Source: Streptomyces aculeolatus
GTDB lineage: Bacteria > Actinomycetota > Actinomycetes > Streptomycetales > Streptomycetaceae
Assembly: GCF_020400605.1 (NCBI RefSeq)
Contig: NZ_JAINRD010000010.1
Span: 124,001 to 188,000, forward strand
Reading direction: 5' to 3'
DNA length: 64,000 bases
Position numbers and translations under genes: made by a program. Positions 17,501 to 25,532 of this stretch are shown here, piece by piece; positions within the stretch are counted from its first letter, which is position 1; every line of letters starts with the position of its first letter. Under the pieces are notes generated by a model. That model made no database searches. It was not told the origin of the DNA and worked only from the letters and a program-made list of their open reading frames with translations.

Positions 17501-20500
17501 CAGCACCTCGTGCCGGGCGGTCAGTTCCCGCAGTGCCCGGCGCAGGGCCGGGACGTCGAGGGTGCCGCGGAGCCGGAAGAGGGAGGGCAGGTTGTACGCG
17601 GCCGTGCCCGGCTCCAGTTGGTCGAGGAACCACAGCCGCTGCTGGGAGTGCGTGAGCGGGAGCGTGTCCGTACGGGCCGCCGGGACGAGCGGGGCGTCGG
17701 GCGAGTCACGGCCGCGCAGCGCGCTGACGCGGGGCGCAAGCGCGGCGGGCGTGGGATGGTCGAAGACCTCGCGCAGCGGCACTTGGACGCCGAAGGCCCG
17801 CCGGAGGCGGGAGACGAGGCGGGTGGCCTGGAGGGAGTCGCCGCCCAGGGCGAAGAAGTCGTCGTGCATGCCGACCCGGCCGGTGCCGAGGACTTCCTCC
17901 CAGACGGCGGTCAGCTCGCGCTCGGCGGCGCTGCCGGGCGGGACGTACGCGCCTGCCGCCTCCGGCCGGGCGGCCGGTGCGGGCAGGGCGGTGCGGTCGA
18001 CCTTGCCGTTGGGTGTCAGGGGGAAGGCGTCCAGCACGACGAAGGCGGCGGGGGCCATGTACGCCGGCAGGCGGCGGGCCAGGTGCGCGCGCAGTCGCCG
18101 GATCAGTTCCAGGTTGCGGGACGCCTCGCTGTGGGCGGCGGCGGGGTCGTTGACGGCAGGGCCGGCAGGGCGGGACGGGGTGCGGGGCCGTTCGGCGAGT
18201 GCCGGGGCACCTGCCACGGCCGCGGCTGCGGGGAGGAAGACGACGTCGAGTGCGGCGGCGTCGTCCGTCGACCACTGCACGTGCGCCTCGTAGCCGTACC
18301 GCGCGGCGAGGGCGTGCAGTTCCTCCGGGTCGGCGCCGCCGGTGTCCGCGGTGCGCGGGAGTTCCGTGAAGGGCGCGGCGTCCGCGGGGGTGCCCCGCGC
18401 GTCGCGGAGCAGGCGTGCGTCGCGCAGTGCCCGGTGCAGGCGCGCGTTGGGCACCCCGCGGACGCCCAGCACCGCGTCGGCACGCTCCCGCAGCCGCCCG
18501 GGAAGTTCCTCCCACGTGGTGCCGTCCGCAGACCACTCCAGCCAGTCGGGCACCCGTACCGGGGCGGCCCGCGGTCCGGTGTGGAGGACGGCGTCGTAGC
18601 GGAAGTCGGTCATCTCGTTGCGGTGGCGCCCGCGGCGGGGCAGCAGTTCCACGTGCCGGATCCCCGGCAGGCGCTTCGCGAGGGCGTCGAAGTGGCCGGG
18701 GTCGACGAGCAGTTCCTTCTCCTCCCGGGCACGGCGCACGGCGCGCTCGCGCAGCTCCGCCGTGGTGAGGGGCTCGCCGTCCGCGGCGGCGCGGGCGAAC
18801 TCCACCGAGGCGGAGAACGCCTCCAGCAGCCCGTGGTGCCGTACGTCCCCGACGAAGAGCGCCCCGCCGTCCCGTACGAGCTCCAGGGCCCCGGACAGCA
18901 CCCGCTCCAGATACGTCCCGTCCGGGAAGTACTGCACCACCGAGTTGAGGACGACGACGTCGAAGTCCGCGCCGAGCCCGGCCAGGTCGGGAGCCTCACG
19001 GTGATGCACGCGCACCTGCCCGAGACCGGCGCGGTCCAGCGCCGCGCCTAGCCGGCGGACGGTGGCGCCCGACAGGTCCGTGCCCACGTAGGCGTCGCAG
19101 TGCGGCGCCAGCCGCCAGGTGAGCAGCCCGTCGCCGCAGCCGATCTCCAGTACGCGGCGCGGCCGGAGGCGGAGGATCCGCCCGACCGTGCCGTCCACCC
19201 ACTCCCGCATCTGGTCCGCGGGCACCGGCACGCCGGTGTAACTGCTCCGCCACACCCGGGTGTCGAACCGCGCGTCCGGCTCGGCCCCGCCGTCGACCTG
19301 GTCGAAGACGCTGCGCCACTGCTCCACCACCGCGTCCGCGGCCTCCCGCGCGGCCCCGTTCTCCCCGGCGGCACCGGCCTCCGGGGTGCGCGAGGGCCGT
19401 ACGTACGCGACGAGGCGCGCATCGGCGCCCGCCCGCCGCTCCGCGGTGACCACGGCCTGGGTGACCGCCGGGGACTCCTCCAGCACCGCCTCGACCTCGC
19501 CCGGTTCCACCCGGTGGCCGCGCAGCTTGATCTGCTGGTCGCGGCGGCCGGCGAAGTGCAGTGTGCCGTCCGCGCGCAGGACCGCGGTGTCCCCGGTCCG
19601 GTAGAGCCTGGTGCCGGGCTCGGAGGGGTGCGGCACGAAGGCGCGCGCGGTCTCTTCCGGTCGGCCGAGGTAGCCGCGCGCCAGCGCGGCGCCTGCGACG
19701 CACAGTTCGCCGAGGCCGCCGTGCGGGACCGGCGCGCCGGTGTCGTCGAGGACGTGGATGTCGACGTTGTCCATCGGGCGGCCGAGCGGCACGGTGTGGG
19801 CGTCCCGCAGGATCTCCTCGGTGACCTCCTGGAAGGTGACCCAGACGGTCGCCTCGGTGGGGCCGTAGGCGTTGGTGACCCGGGTGCACCGGCCGAGGAG
19901 CCAGCGCGCCAGTTCGGCCGGCAGCGGCTCGCCGCCGGCGAGCGCGGCGAACTCCCGGCCCGGCGCCCAGCCGGCCTCCCGCAGGAGCTGCCAGGTGGTG
20001 GGAGTCGCCTGGAGGAAGCCGACACCGCCGGCGGTGAGCAGCCGGCCCAGCCGCTCGCCGTCCGCGGCGACCTCGCGGGGGACGACCACGAGGGTGGCGC
20101 CCGCGGTCAGCGGGGCGAGGAAGTCGAGCAGGGAGATGTCGAACGCGACGCTGGTGACGGACGCGGCCACGTCGCCGGGGCGCAGCCCCGGTAGGACGCC
20201 GAGGTGGTGCACGAAGTTGGCCAGCGCCCGGTGCCCGACCTCCACTCCCTTGGGGCGGCCCGTCGAGCCGGAGGTGTAGATGACGTAGGCGGTGTCGTCG
20301 AGCGGGATACGCGCCGGGGGCGCGCCCTGGTCGGCGTCCGCGCTCGTGCCCGTGCCCGTGCCGGAATCCGGACCCGGATCGGGGTCGTCCACGAGCACGA
20401 GCGCCGCCTCCGCGGGGTCCAGCCCCGCCGCCGCGCCGCTCTCGGTCAGCACCACGCCGGCGCCGCAGTCGCGGAGGACGAACGCCACCCGCTCCGGCGG

Positions 20501-20824
20501 ATACTCCGGGTCCAGCGGCACGTAGACGGCTCCGGCCAGCCAGACCGCCAGCATCGCCGCCACACTGTCCGTCGACCGGGTGAGCAGCACGCAGACGCGG
20601 TCCGCGCGGCGGACGCCGGCCCCCGCGAGCGCACCGGCGAGCCGGCGGGCGCGGTCGCCGAGTTCGCCGTAGGTGAGGGTGACGGGCCCGCACACCAGCG
20701 CGGTGTCGTCCGGGCGCGCCGCGATCCGCGCCAGCACCAGGTCGCTCGCCGTGCCGGGCGGCAGCGGCGAACGGGCGCCGCGCAGGACCGAGTCGGAGGA
20801 CGCGGGGGCGTCGGGCAGGGCCAT
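14531..20824 (-). CDS. NRPS, A-NMT-PCP-C-A-PCP (probable initiation protein)
   Basis: A 2097-residue two-module synthetase. Module 1: A domain about 25-480 (YVIYTSGSTGRPKGV at 180-194, NAYGPTEATVW near 318-328). An N-methyltransferase is inserted before A10 (VLEIGCGDGLLTWRLAP at 558-574, GTDLSG, NSVVQYFPDGTYL). A10 is PLTPNGKVDRTAL near 935-947 and PCP is FFALGGDSLQ near 990-999. My pocket code is DILQLGAVWK, 8 of 10 to the glycine code, hence N-methylglycine. Module 2: C domain about 1055-1490 with HHIVSDG, then an unusual A domain with LSGLGHDPVLRDMF and NLYGATETPQ. Its code, DPRHFGLQAK, resembles Lys2 aminoadipate enzymes. The last PCP reads FFEVGHSLL, one Gly short of the usual GGHS. There is no N-terminal C domain, consistent with initiation, and no TE. 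Confidence 0.92.
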   Translation of the reverse strand: MALPDAPASSDSVLRGARSPLPPGTASDLVLARIAARPDDTALVCGPVTLTYGELGDRARRLAGALAGAGVRRADRVCVLLTRSTDSVAAMLAVWLAGAVYVPLDPEYPPERVAFVLRDCGAGVVLTESGAAAGLDPAEAALVLVDDPDPGPDSGTGTGTSADADQGAPPARIPLDDTAYVIYTSGSTGRPKGVEVGHRALANFVHHLGVLPGLRPGDVAASVTSVAFDISLLDFLAPLTAGATLVVVPREVAADGERLGRLLTAGGVGFLQATPTTWQLLREAGWAPGREFAALAGGEPLPAELARWLLGRCTRVTNAYGPTEATVWVTFQEVTEEILRDAHTVPLGRPMDNVDIHVLDDTGAPVPHGGLGELCVAGAALARGYLGRPEETARAFVPHPSEPGTRLYRTGDTAVLRADGTLHFAGRRDQQIKLRGHRVEPGEVEAVLEESPAVTQAVVTAERRAGADARLVAYVRPSRTPEAGAAGENGAAREAADAVVEQWRSVFDQVDGGAEPDARFDTRVWRSSYTGVPVPADQMREWVDGTVGRILRLRPRRVLEIGCGDGLLTWRLAPHCDAYVGTDLSGATVRRLGAALDRAGLGQVRVHHREAPDLAGLGADFDVVVLNSVVQYFPDGTYLERVLSGALELVRDGGALFVGDVRHHGLLEAFSASVEFARAAADGEPLTTAELRERAVRRAREEKELLVDPGHFDALAKRLPGIRHVELLPRRGRHRNEMTDFRYDAVLHTGPRAAPVRVPDWLEWSADGTTWEELPGRLRERADAVLGVRGVPNARLHRALRDARLLRDARGTPADAAPFTELPRTADTGGADPEELHALAARYGYEAHVQWSTDDAAALDVVFLPAAAAVAGAPALAERPRTPSRPAGPAVNDPAAAHSEASRNLELIRRLRAHLARRLPAYMAPAAFVVLDAFPLTPNGKVDRTALPAPAARPEAAGAYVPPGSAAERELTAVWEEVLGTGRVGMHDDFFALGGDSLQATRLVSRLRRAFGVQVPLREVFDHPTPAALAPRVSALRGRDSPDAPLVPAARTDTLPLTHSQQRLWFLDQLEPGTAAYNLPSLFRLRGTLDVPALRRALRELTARHEVLRTVYAAENGEPRQYLRPPRDVPTAVDDLRPVPAPDRTRRAAELIAADVATPFDLATGPLLRARLVRLADREHLFLVTVHHIVSDGWSMDLTLRDLARCYEAAAVGGAPPLPALPVQYGDYAAWQQDRLRSPDLRRQLAYWTGLLAGAPPVLELPADRPRPPLQTFTGATHWLDVPAPLARAAAAAGRAEGATVFMTLLAAFGLLLQRQCGRDDLVVGTPVAGRTRAETEDLIGLFMNTLALRLDLSGDPTGRELLRRVRDLTVDACTHQEVPFERLVEVLQPDRDLGRTPLVQVLFNHVLLREDHLDAGGVHWQREQVDEAAAKFDLSLYVWESAGEFRCQFIYNADLYSAERIGWLARQYLQAVRTLCDAPDAPLSAASLSTPDWRHGTGAGTAPAIPGRSPDDLVSGVLAAAARHPGRRAATDAEGECSYAELARRLHTVSGALRAHGVGRGDIVAVLADRSAWTQATALAVLHEAAVYAPLDPAYPARWLRRRLDELRPVAVVDLRETGQSGPSGAGGDLDLAGTAVLRPRRMPAAPGPPGARPAAELTAPALLMFTSGTTGTPKGVVSAQLPLVRFLDWQAERFGLTAADRFGALSGLGHDPVLRDMFAGLRCGGEVHWPDERDIRESARLADWLRRREVSVLHLPPPLLDLLATREAGPVPALRHLFFGAAPLHAGHLRKARRWAPKAEQVNLYGATETPQAAAAFPVPAGLRLPAVPVGRGTAEARILVLDPAGRPAGPGELGEVVVESPYLALGYLTAGGRSSVPAAGPALDDSPFEGGGYRTGDLGRFRPDRTVEIAGRRDRQLDLRGHRVEPGEVEAALTEHPEVWEAAVAARADLLVAWAVPSPGTAPEPGALRAHAAELLPAHQVPHRIVLTDMLPLTSRGKVDFAALPTPRPAAADPASGHRQPAGDVEEGLAVLWQEVLGVPPAHRDQSFFEVGHSLLAAQYLARITRRFGVRVPLRDLFARPTIAALAVCVKEAR

Positions 20825-20866
20825 GGTTCTCCCATCGCAGCGGGTCGGCGGGTGCGGCCGGCGGTG

Positions 20867-21676
20867 TCAGGCGGGTGGATCCCCCTCGGCGAGGTCGAGG
20901 AGGAGTGCGCGTACCGGGACCGCCGAGGTCAGCTCCCGTGCGGAGAGGTCGAGCCGGCGTACGGTGGCGGCGGCGCCGCCCGGCAGCTCCGGTGGCAGCG
21001 CGCGGTGCCGGGAGAGCAGGCAGTACGCCGGCGCCGGCGCGGGGCCGGGCCGGTGGTGGAGGGTGGCCAGCAGGAGGGCGAGCCAGGCCGTGTAACGCGG
21101 GACGAGTTCGCCGGTGACGGCGGCGCCGTCGTCGCCGAGCCCACTCTCGGCGCAGAACGCATCCGCGTCCGCGGCGAGTACGGCGGCCATCCGCTCCAGC
21201 GCCGCCCCCGGGTCTTCCGCGCAGCTCCGCACCAGCGCGCGGGCACCGTCCGCGCCGAGCGGCGGCCGGCCGAGTCCGCCGCGCAGCTCGGCGAACGTCT
21301 CGACGACCGACCCGGCGGTGGGCACGGCGGGGTCGAGGAGGAGGAACCGCGGCGGGTGCGGCCCGAGTCCGGCCGCGATGGCCTGGGTGAGGAGCGCGGC
21401 GCTGCAGTGTCCGACGAGCGCGGCGGGCGGCGGATCGAGAGCGCCGAGCGCGTCGGCGTAGCCGCGGGCCAGCTCCGCGAGGGTGACCGGCCGGCCGAGT
21501 GCCGTCATGTCCCCCAGCGGATCGAGCCGGTACGCGGCGCGGCCCCGGGTGTCCGCCGCGAGCAGCCGGTCGAGGTCCTGGCCCGCCTCGGTGCCTGTGA
21601 AGCTCACCGAGACCAGGCCCGGGTCCGGCCCTGCCGCGGTCTCCGTCACGCCGACGAGTCCGCCCGCCGCGCTCAT
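20867..21676 (-). CDS. Alpha/beta-hydrolase with Cys nucleophile (aminoacyl shuttle or type II TE-like)
   Basis: A 269-residue alpha/beta-hydrolase. The nucleophile elbow reads ALVGHCSAALL, so the expected Ser of GxSxG is Cys. FLLLDPAVP is a candidate for the acid strand; I cannot place the His with certainty. Cys-type members such as SyrC and CmaE move aminoacyl groups between carrier proteins rather than hydrolysing them (family knowledge). In this cluster that role would join the free A domain and free PCP to the module lacking a working A domain. A proofreading type II thioesterase is the alternative. It starts the lower operon, 42 bases ahead of the NRPS, and diverges from the PCP gene. 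Confidence 0.65.
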   Translation of the reverse strand: MSAAGGLVGVTETAAGPDPGLVSVSFTGTEAGQDLDRLLAADTRGRAAYRLDPLGDMTALGRPVTLAELARGYADALGALDPPPAALVGHCSAALLTQAIAAGLGPHPPRFLLLDPAVPTAGSVVETFAELRGGLGRPPLGADGARALVRSCAEDPGAALERMAAVLAADADAFCAESGLGDDGAAVTGELVPRYTAWLALLLATLHHRPGPAPAPAYCLLSRHRALPPELPGGAAATVRRLDLSARELTSAVPVRALLLDLAEGDPPA

Positions 21677-21753
21677 GCCGCCGCCCCTTCCCGTACGCCC
21701 CGGACCTCCCGGACCGCGGGGGCCGCCCGCAGGACCACCGCTCGGGCGCGCCC

Positions 21754-21783
21754 TTGACAGTGCTCCCGCCGCGTCCGGATAGT
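21754..21783 (+). promoter_or_regulatory. Consensus-like promoter of the free PCP gene
   Basis: TTGACA (21754-21759), an 18-base spacer and GATAGT (21778-21783) match the main vegetative sigma-factor consensus unusually well for this GC-rich window. It points to the PCP start at 21830, leaving a leader of about 40 bases. Confidence 0.6.
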
Positions 21784-21829
21784 GGCTGCTGCCGCGACCG
21801 GTCCGTCCGGGGAGGGAGACGCCGTTCCC

Positions 21830-22129
21830 ATGACGCGCCAGCCGCCCGCCGCGAACGAGCCGACACCGGTGGAGCCGTCCGGGTCACCCGGCCCTGCCGA
21901 CCCCACCGCGGTGCTCCTGGACATCTGGCGCGAGGTGCTCGAGGACGGTGCGCTCGGCCCCCGGGACGACTTCTTCGCCGCCGGCGGCGATTCGATCCAC
22001 GCCGCGCTGATCGTCTCCCGGATCCGCCGGCGCCTCGGCGTCCGCGTACCGCTGCGGTCCGTCCTCTCCGACGCCGCCACCGTGGAGGACCTCGCCCGGC
22101 TGGTCATGCGGGCACCTCGCGCAGGGTGA
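21830..22129 (+). CDS. Free-standing peptidyl carrier protein
   Basis: A 99-residue carrier protein. The phosphopantetheine site is FFAAGGDSIHAALIVSRI, with Ser near residue 49. The body reads LDIWREVLEDGALGPRDDFF before it and VPLRSVLSDAATVEDLARLV after it, a complete carrier fold after a Pro-rich lead of about 25 residues. It is the only plus-strand gene in the 31-kb cluster, with its own promoter and GGAGGGAG about 11 bases before the ATG. Its 3' end overlaps the end of the FkbH-like gene by 26 bases in convergent orientation. The likely loader is the free A domain, and the Cys hydrolase may take the aminoacyl group onward. Confidence 0.85.
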   Translation: MTRQPPAANEPTPVEPSGSPGPADPTAVLLDIWREVLEDGALGPRDDFFAAGGDSIHAALIVSRIRRRLGVRVPLRSVLSDAATVEDLARLVMRAPRAG

Positions 22130-23126
22130 GGTGGCCCGGCACGGCGGGCGGCTCGCCCCGGTGCTCCAGCAGGGTGCCGCCGACGGGGGCGAAGCCCGCG
22201 AACCGCAGCGCGACGTGCATGACCCGGTTCCGGTCGTTCGGCACGAACTCCGCGCGCGTCGCGGCGCCCGCGCGGCGGGCCAGCCGCAGCACGTGCGCGA
22301 GCAGCGCCTCGCCGATGCCGCGCCCGAGGACCCGGCAGGAGAGCAGGAGCAGCCGGAGCGTCCACACCTCGGGTCCGGTGTGCAGCAGTACGAGCCCGAC
22401 CTGCCCGGAGTCGCCGTAGCGGTCGCGCAGCGAGGCCATGAGCAGCAGGTGGTCCGGTGAGCCGCGCAGGGCGGCGAGTTCGGCGCGGGAGTAGGTGCGC
22501 CCCGTGGTGTTGAGCTGGTGGGTGCGGACCGTCAGCTCCTCGGCGCGGGCGAGGTCCGCGTCGCCGGCGCGGGCGACGGTCAGGACGGTGCCCAGGCCCG
22601 CGAGGAACTCGTGCCGGGGGCCGGTGAACGCCTCCTCGTCGTCCTCCCTGCGGTGCTGGTCGAGGTACGCCCGCCGGCGGCCGGCGGCGGCCTCGGTGAC
22701 CGGCGGTGAGAACTCGGCGAGCCCGGGCAGCCGGGGCACGGCGTCGGCGGGGTAGCAGCGGATCTCCGGTCTGGCGGAGCGGACTTCGTCGAGCTGGTAG
22801 GCCCGGTCGTCCACGTACGCCAGCGCCCCGGGGCTCAGCCGCAGCCGCTCCGCCACCTGGTCGAGCAGCACCGACTTGGCCGACCAGCCGATACGCGGCC
22901 GGAGGAAGTACTCCGCCAGGCCCAGCCCGGCGAGCTCGGCCAGGGCGTCGGCCTCGTCGTTGTGGCTGGCGACGGAGTGCACGATGCCGCGCTCGTCCAG
23001 GGCCCTGAGGGTGTCCCGCACGCCGGGCCGCAGCCGCACGTCGCGGTCCTCCAGCAGGGTGCCGTCCCACACCGTGCCGTCCAGATCCCAGACCAGGCAC
23101 TTCACGTACAGTTCCCGCTCGGTCAT
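22104..23126 (-). CDS. fkbH: FkbH-like glyceryl-ACP forming HAD protein
   Basis: A 340-residue protein with an N-terminal HAD domain (LVWDLDGTVWDG, Asp14 and Asp16) and a C-terminal acyltransferase-like region (GRGIGEALLAHVLRLARRAG). FkbH enzymes take 1,3-bisphosphoglycerate, remove phosphate and load D-glycerate on a dedicated ACP, the first step to (methoxy/hydroxy)malonyl-ACP. Neighbours supply the rest: ACP (25254), two dehydrogenases (24094, 25529). No O-methyltransferase (FkbG) is present. Start ATG 23126 lies 2 bases after the KAS III stop. Last gene of the upper operon. Confidence 0.85.
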   Translation of the reverse strand: MTERELYVKCLVWDLDGTVWDGTLLEDRDVRLRPGVRDTLRALDERGIVHSVASHNDEADALAELAGLGLAEYFLRPRIGWSAKSVLLDQVAERLRLSPGALAYVDDRAYQLDEVRSARPEIRCYPADAVPRLPGLAEFSPPVTEAAAGRRRAYLDQHRREDDEEAFTGPRHEFLAGLGTVLTVARAGDADLARAEELTVRTHQLNTTGRTYSRAELAALRGSPDHLLLMASLRDRYGDSGQVGLVLLHTGPEVWTLRLLLLSCRVLGRGIGEALLAHVLRLARRAGAATRAEFVPNDRNRVMHVALRFAGFAPVGGTLLEHRGEPPAVPGHLTLREVPA

Positions 23127-23128
23127 CC

Positions 23129-24097
23129 TCACACCTCGATCAGGGTCGAACTCCAGGCGGCCACCGGGCTGTTGTTCATCACGAGGACGAGGTCGCCGGG
23201 CACGAACTCGCCGCTGCCGACCCCGCCGTGGAGGTTGGCCAGCACGTCGACGGGGCCGAGGTGCCCGTGGCGGCGGAGGTTGTCCCGGCACACGGCGGCG
23301 ACGGTCAGGCCCAGCCCTTCCTCGTAGAACCGGAAGGCGCCCTCGGAGAGGTTCTGCATGACGACGTGGTCCACGTCGGACATGTCGAGCCCGCTGCGCC
23401 GCAGGAGCCGCTGGTTGAGGGCGGCGAACCGCTTCTGGCTCTCGACGGCCAGCCTGAAGGAGTAGCGGGGCTCGTCGGTGCAGACCTCCGCCCACTCGGC
23501 GGGCGGCCGGTCCCGGAAGTCGACGCGGAAGAGGTCCCAGTACTGGCCGTCGGTCTCCATCTCCACGTCGAGGACGCGCATGGCGCCGTCCGGTTCGAGG
23601 AGCACGGCCATCCCCGCGTCCCCGTTGACGGTGACGGGCCTGCGCAGCCGCCGGGGCCCGGGCGGGCGGCAGCCGTGGGCGATCACGACCCGGCTCCAGG
23701 AGGGCGTCGTGGCCAGCAGCGACCGCGCGGTGAGCAGCGCGCCGGTGCTGGCCGCGCAGCCCAGGTCGGTGACGGTGAAGGCCAGTGCCCTGGTCAGCCC
23801 CGCGAGGTGCTGCACCCGGGTGGCCTCCGACGCGACGAAGTACGCGGGCACCCGGCCGCCGACGAGGACGAGGGCGTCGATGTCGCGGCCGTCCAGCCCG
23901 CGGTCGGCGAGCAGGGCGCGTACCGCCGCGGCGGCGAGTTCGCCGCTGTCGGTGCCGGGGGCCTCGGCGACGGTCTCGATGCCCAGGCCCGCCACCAGCG
24001 TCCTGTCCTCCTCGGTCAGGGTCGCGTACTCGGGCAGCGCGGTCAGAGCGGTGCGGGTGTCGGGCAGCAGGATCCGGACAGCGGCGATTCCGGTCAT
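23129..24097 (-). CDS. KAS III (FabH)-like enzyme with altered active site
   Basis: A 322-residue thiolase-fold protein of the ketoacyl synthase III class. The nucleophile Cys114 lies in TDLGCAASTGALL. Where FabH has PHQAN this protein has VVMQNLSEG, so the catalytic His aligns with Gln. The Asn region reads VLANLHGGVGSG. Loss of the decarboxylation His suggests acyl transfer rather than Claisen condensation, as in KAS III-like acyltransferases, but this is inference. It sits inside the FkbH-type sub-operon (ATGA overlap with the dehydrogenase). It might move the glycerate-derived acyl unit from its ACP to the AT-less PKS module. Confidence 0.75.
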   Translation of the reverse strand: MTGIAAVRILLPDTRTALTALPEYATLTEEDRTLVAGLGIETVAEAPGTDSGELAAAAVRALLADRGLDGRDIDALVLVGGRVPAYFVASEATRVQHLAGLTRALAFTVTDLGCAASTGALLTARSLLATTPSWSRVVIAHGCRPPGPRRLRRPVTVNGDAGMAVLLEPDGAMRVLDVEMETDGQYWDLFRVDFRDRPPAEWAEVCTDEPRYSFRLAVESQKRFAALNQRLLRRSGLDMSDVDHVVMQNLSEGAFRFYEEGLGLTVAAVCRDNLRRHGHLGPVDVLANLHGGVGSGEFVPGDLVLVMNNSPVAAWSSTLIEV

Positions 24098-25257
24098 CGG
24101 GCCCCCTCCGCCGCCGCCCGGAGCGGCCCGCCGTACTCGCGGAGGGCCAGTTCGCAGACGCCGAGCTGGTGCATCTGGTCGGTGCCCTCGATGATCTGCT
24201 GGGTCTTGGCGTCGCGCAGGAAACGCTCGACCGGGTGGTCGGTGGTGCAGCCCGCCGCGCCGTGGATCTGGACCGCGTCGGCCGCGTTGGCGAACGCGGC
24301 GGTGGAGGCGGCGTACTTGGCCACCATGGTCTCCTGCACCGCGTCCGGCTCGCGGGCCGCGTGGGCGGCGGAGGCGGCCCGGCACAGCTGCCGGGCCGAG
24401 CGGGCCCGTACGACCATGTCGCTCAGCAGCCGCCGGATCAGCTGGTGTTCCGCGAGCGGCCGGCCGAACTGGCGGCGCACGGTCGCATACCGCACGGCCT
24501 CGCGCAGGCAGCCCTCGGCGAGCCCGGCGCTGCCCCACGCCACGCTGTGCCGCCCGAGGTCCAGCGCGACCGCGGCCACGTGGGAGAACCCGGCGCCCAC
24601 CGGCCCGAGCCGGGCACCGGCCGGCGCCCGGCAGCCCACCAGGCCGACGTGGGCGACGAGCGCGCCCCGCATCCCCAGCAGCCGGTCGCCGACCGGCTCG
24701 ACGCGCAGCCCGGGAGTGCCCCGTTCCAGCACGACCGCGGTGGGGGCGCCGGCCATCGTGCCGACGACCAGGAAGAGGTCGGCCACCGCACCCGCGGTGA
24801 CCCACAGCTTCCGCCCGTCGACCACCCACCCGCCGTCCTTCGCGGCGACCTCGGTAGCCACCGCCGCGGCGTCGCTGCCGGCGTCGGCCTCGGTGAGGCA
24901 GAACGCGGCGAGCCTGCTGCCGTCCGCGAGGCCCGGCAGCCAGCGCCGCCGCTGCTCAGGCGTGCCCCAGCGGGCGATGGCCCCGGCCACCATGTTCTGC
25001 ACGGTCAGCAGGGCGCGGGTCGCGGTGCACCAGGAGCCGACCTCGGCGCAGGCCCGGCCGAACGCCGGTGCGTCCAGGGCGAGTCCGCCGTAGTCGGCGG
25101 GGATCATCGCGCCGAGCAGGCCGGTCGCGGCGACCTCGCGGATCAGCTCCGGGGCCAGGCCCGGGGCGCGGTCGGTCTCGCCGGCGCGGGGCCCCACCAC
25201 CTCGGCCGCGAAGCGCGCGAAGTCCGGGGGGCCGCCCCCGGCGGGCGGCGGGCTCAC
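24094..25257 (-). CDS. fkbI: Acyl-ACP/acyl-CoA dehydrogenase (FkbI-like)
   Basis: A 387-residue flavoprotein of the acyl-CoA dehydrogenase family. Signatures are AFCLTEADAGSDAA, the GGWVVDGRKLWVTAG segment, and the C-terminal QIHGAAGCTTDHPVERFLRDAK with IIEGTDQMHQ supplying the usual Glu region. In FkbH-type pathways this enzyme oxidises the glyceryl-ACP unit together with the FkbK-like enzyme to hydroxymalonyl-ACP. It overlaps the ACP stop and the KAS III start by 4 bases each, so translation is probably coupled. Confidence 0.85.
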   Translation of the reverse strand: MSPPPAGGGPPDFARFAAEVVGPRAGETDRAPGLAPELIREVAATGLLGAMIPADYGGLALDAPAFGRACAEVGSWCTATRALLTVQNMVAGAIARWGTPEQRRRWLPGLADGSRLAAFCLTEADAGSDAAAVATEVAAKDGGWVVDGRKLWVTAGAVADLFLVVGTMAGAPTAVVLERGTPGLRVEPVGDRLLGMRGALVAHVGLVGCRAPAGARLGPVGAGFSHVAAVALDLGRHSVAWGSAGLAEGCLREAVRYATVRRQFGRPLAEHQLIRRLLSDMVVRARSARQLCRAASAAHAAREPDAVQETMVAKYAASTAAFANAADAVQIHGAAGCTTDHPVERFLRDAKTQQIIEGTDQMHQLGVCELALREYGGPLRAAAEGAR

Positions 25258-25532
25258 CGGGCCTCCCCCGGGGCGCCGGCGTGCTTGCGGTGCACGAAGT
25301 CCGTGACGGCGTTGATCGACCGGAAGTGCGCGGGGTCGAGGTCCTCGGCCTCCACGGTGAGCCCGAAGGCGGTCTCGACGAACGTCACGAGCCGCATGGC
25401 GAGCAGGGAGTCGGCGAGTCCGGTGGAGAAGAGGTCCACGTCGTCGCCGATCTCCTCCCGCAGCACGTCGTGCAGGAAGGCGCGCACCCGTTCCCGTACG
25501 GCGTCCGCGGCGGCGTTGTCGGATGCGGTCAC
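25254..25532 (-). CDS. fkbJ: Dedicated acyl carrier protein (FkbJ-like)
   Basis: A 92-residue carrier protein. The attachment site is DLFSTGLADSLLAMRLVTFVE, with Ser near residue 44 in an ADS context typical of FkbJ-type ACPs rather than the GGHS/GGDS of the NRPS carriers. GTG start overlapping the FkbK-like stop (GTGA). It should carry the glycerate-derived three-carbon unit while it is oxidised. Confidence 0.85.
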   Translation of the reverse strand: MTASDNAAADAVRERVRAFLHDVLREEIGDDVDLFSTGLADSLLAMRLVTFVETAFGLTVEAEDLDPAHFRSINAVTDFVHRKHAGAPGEAR

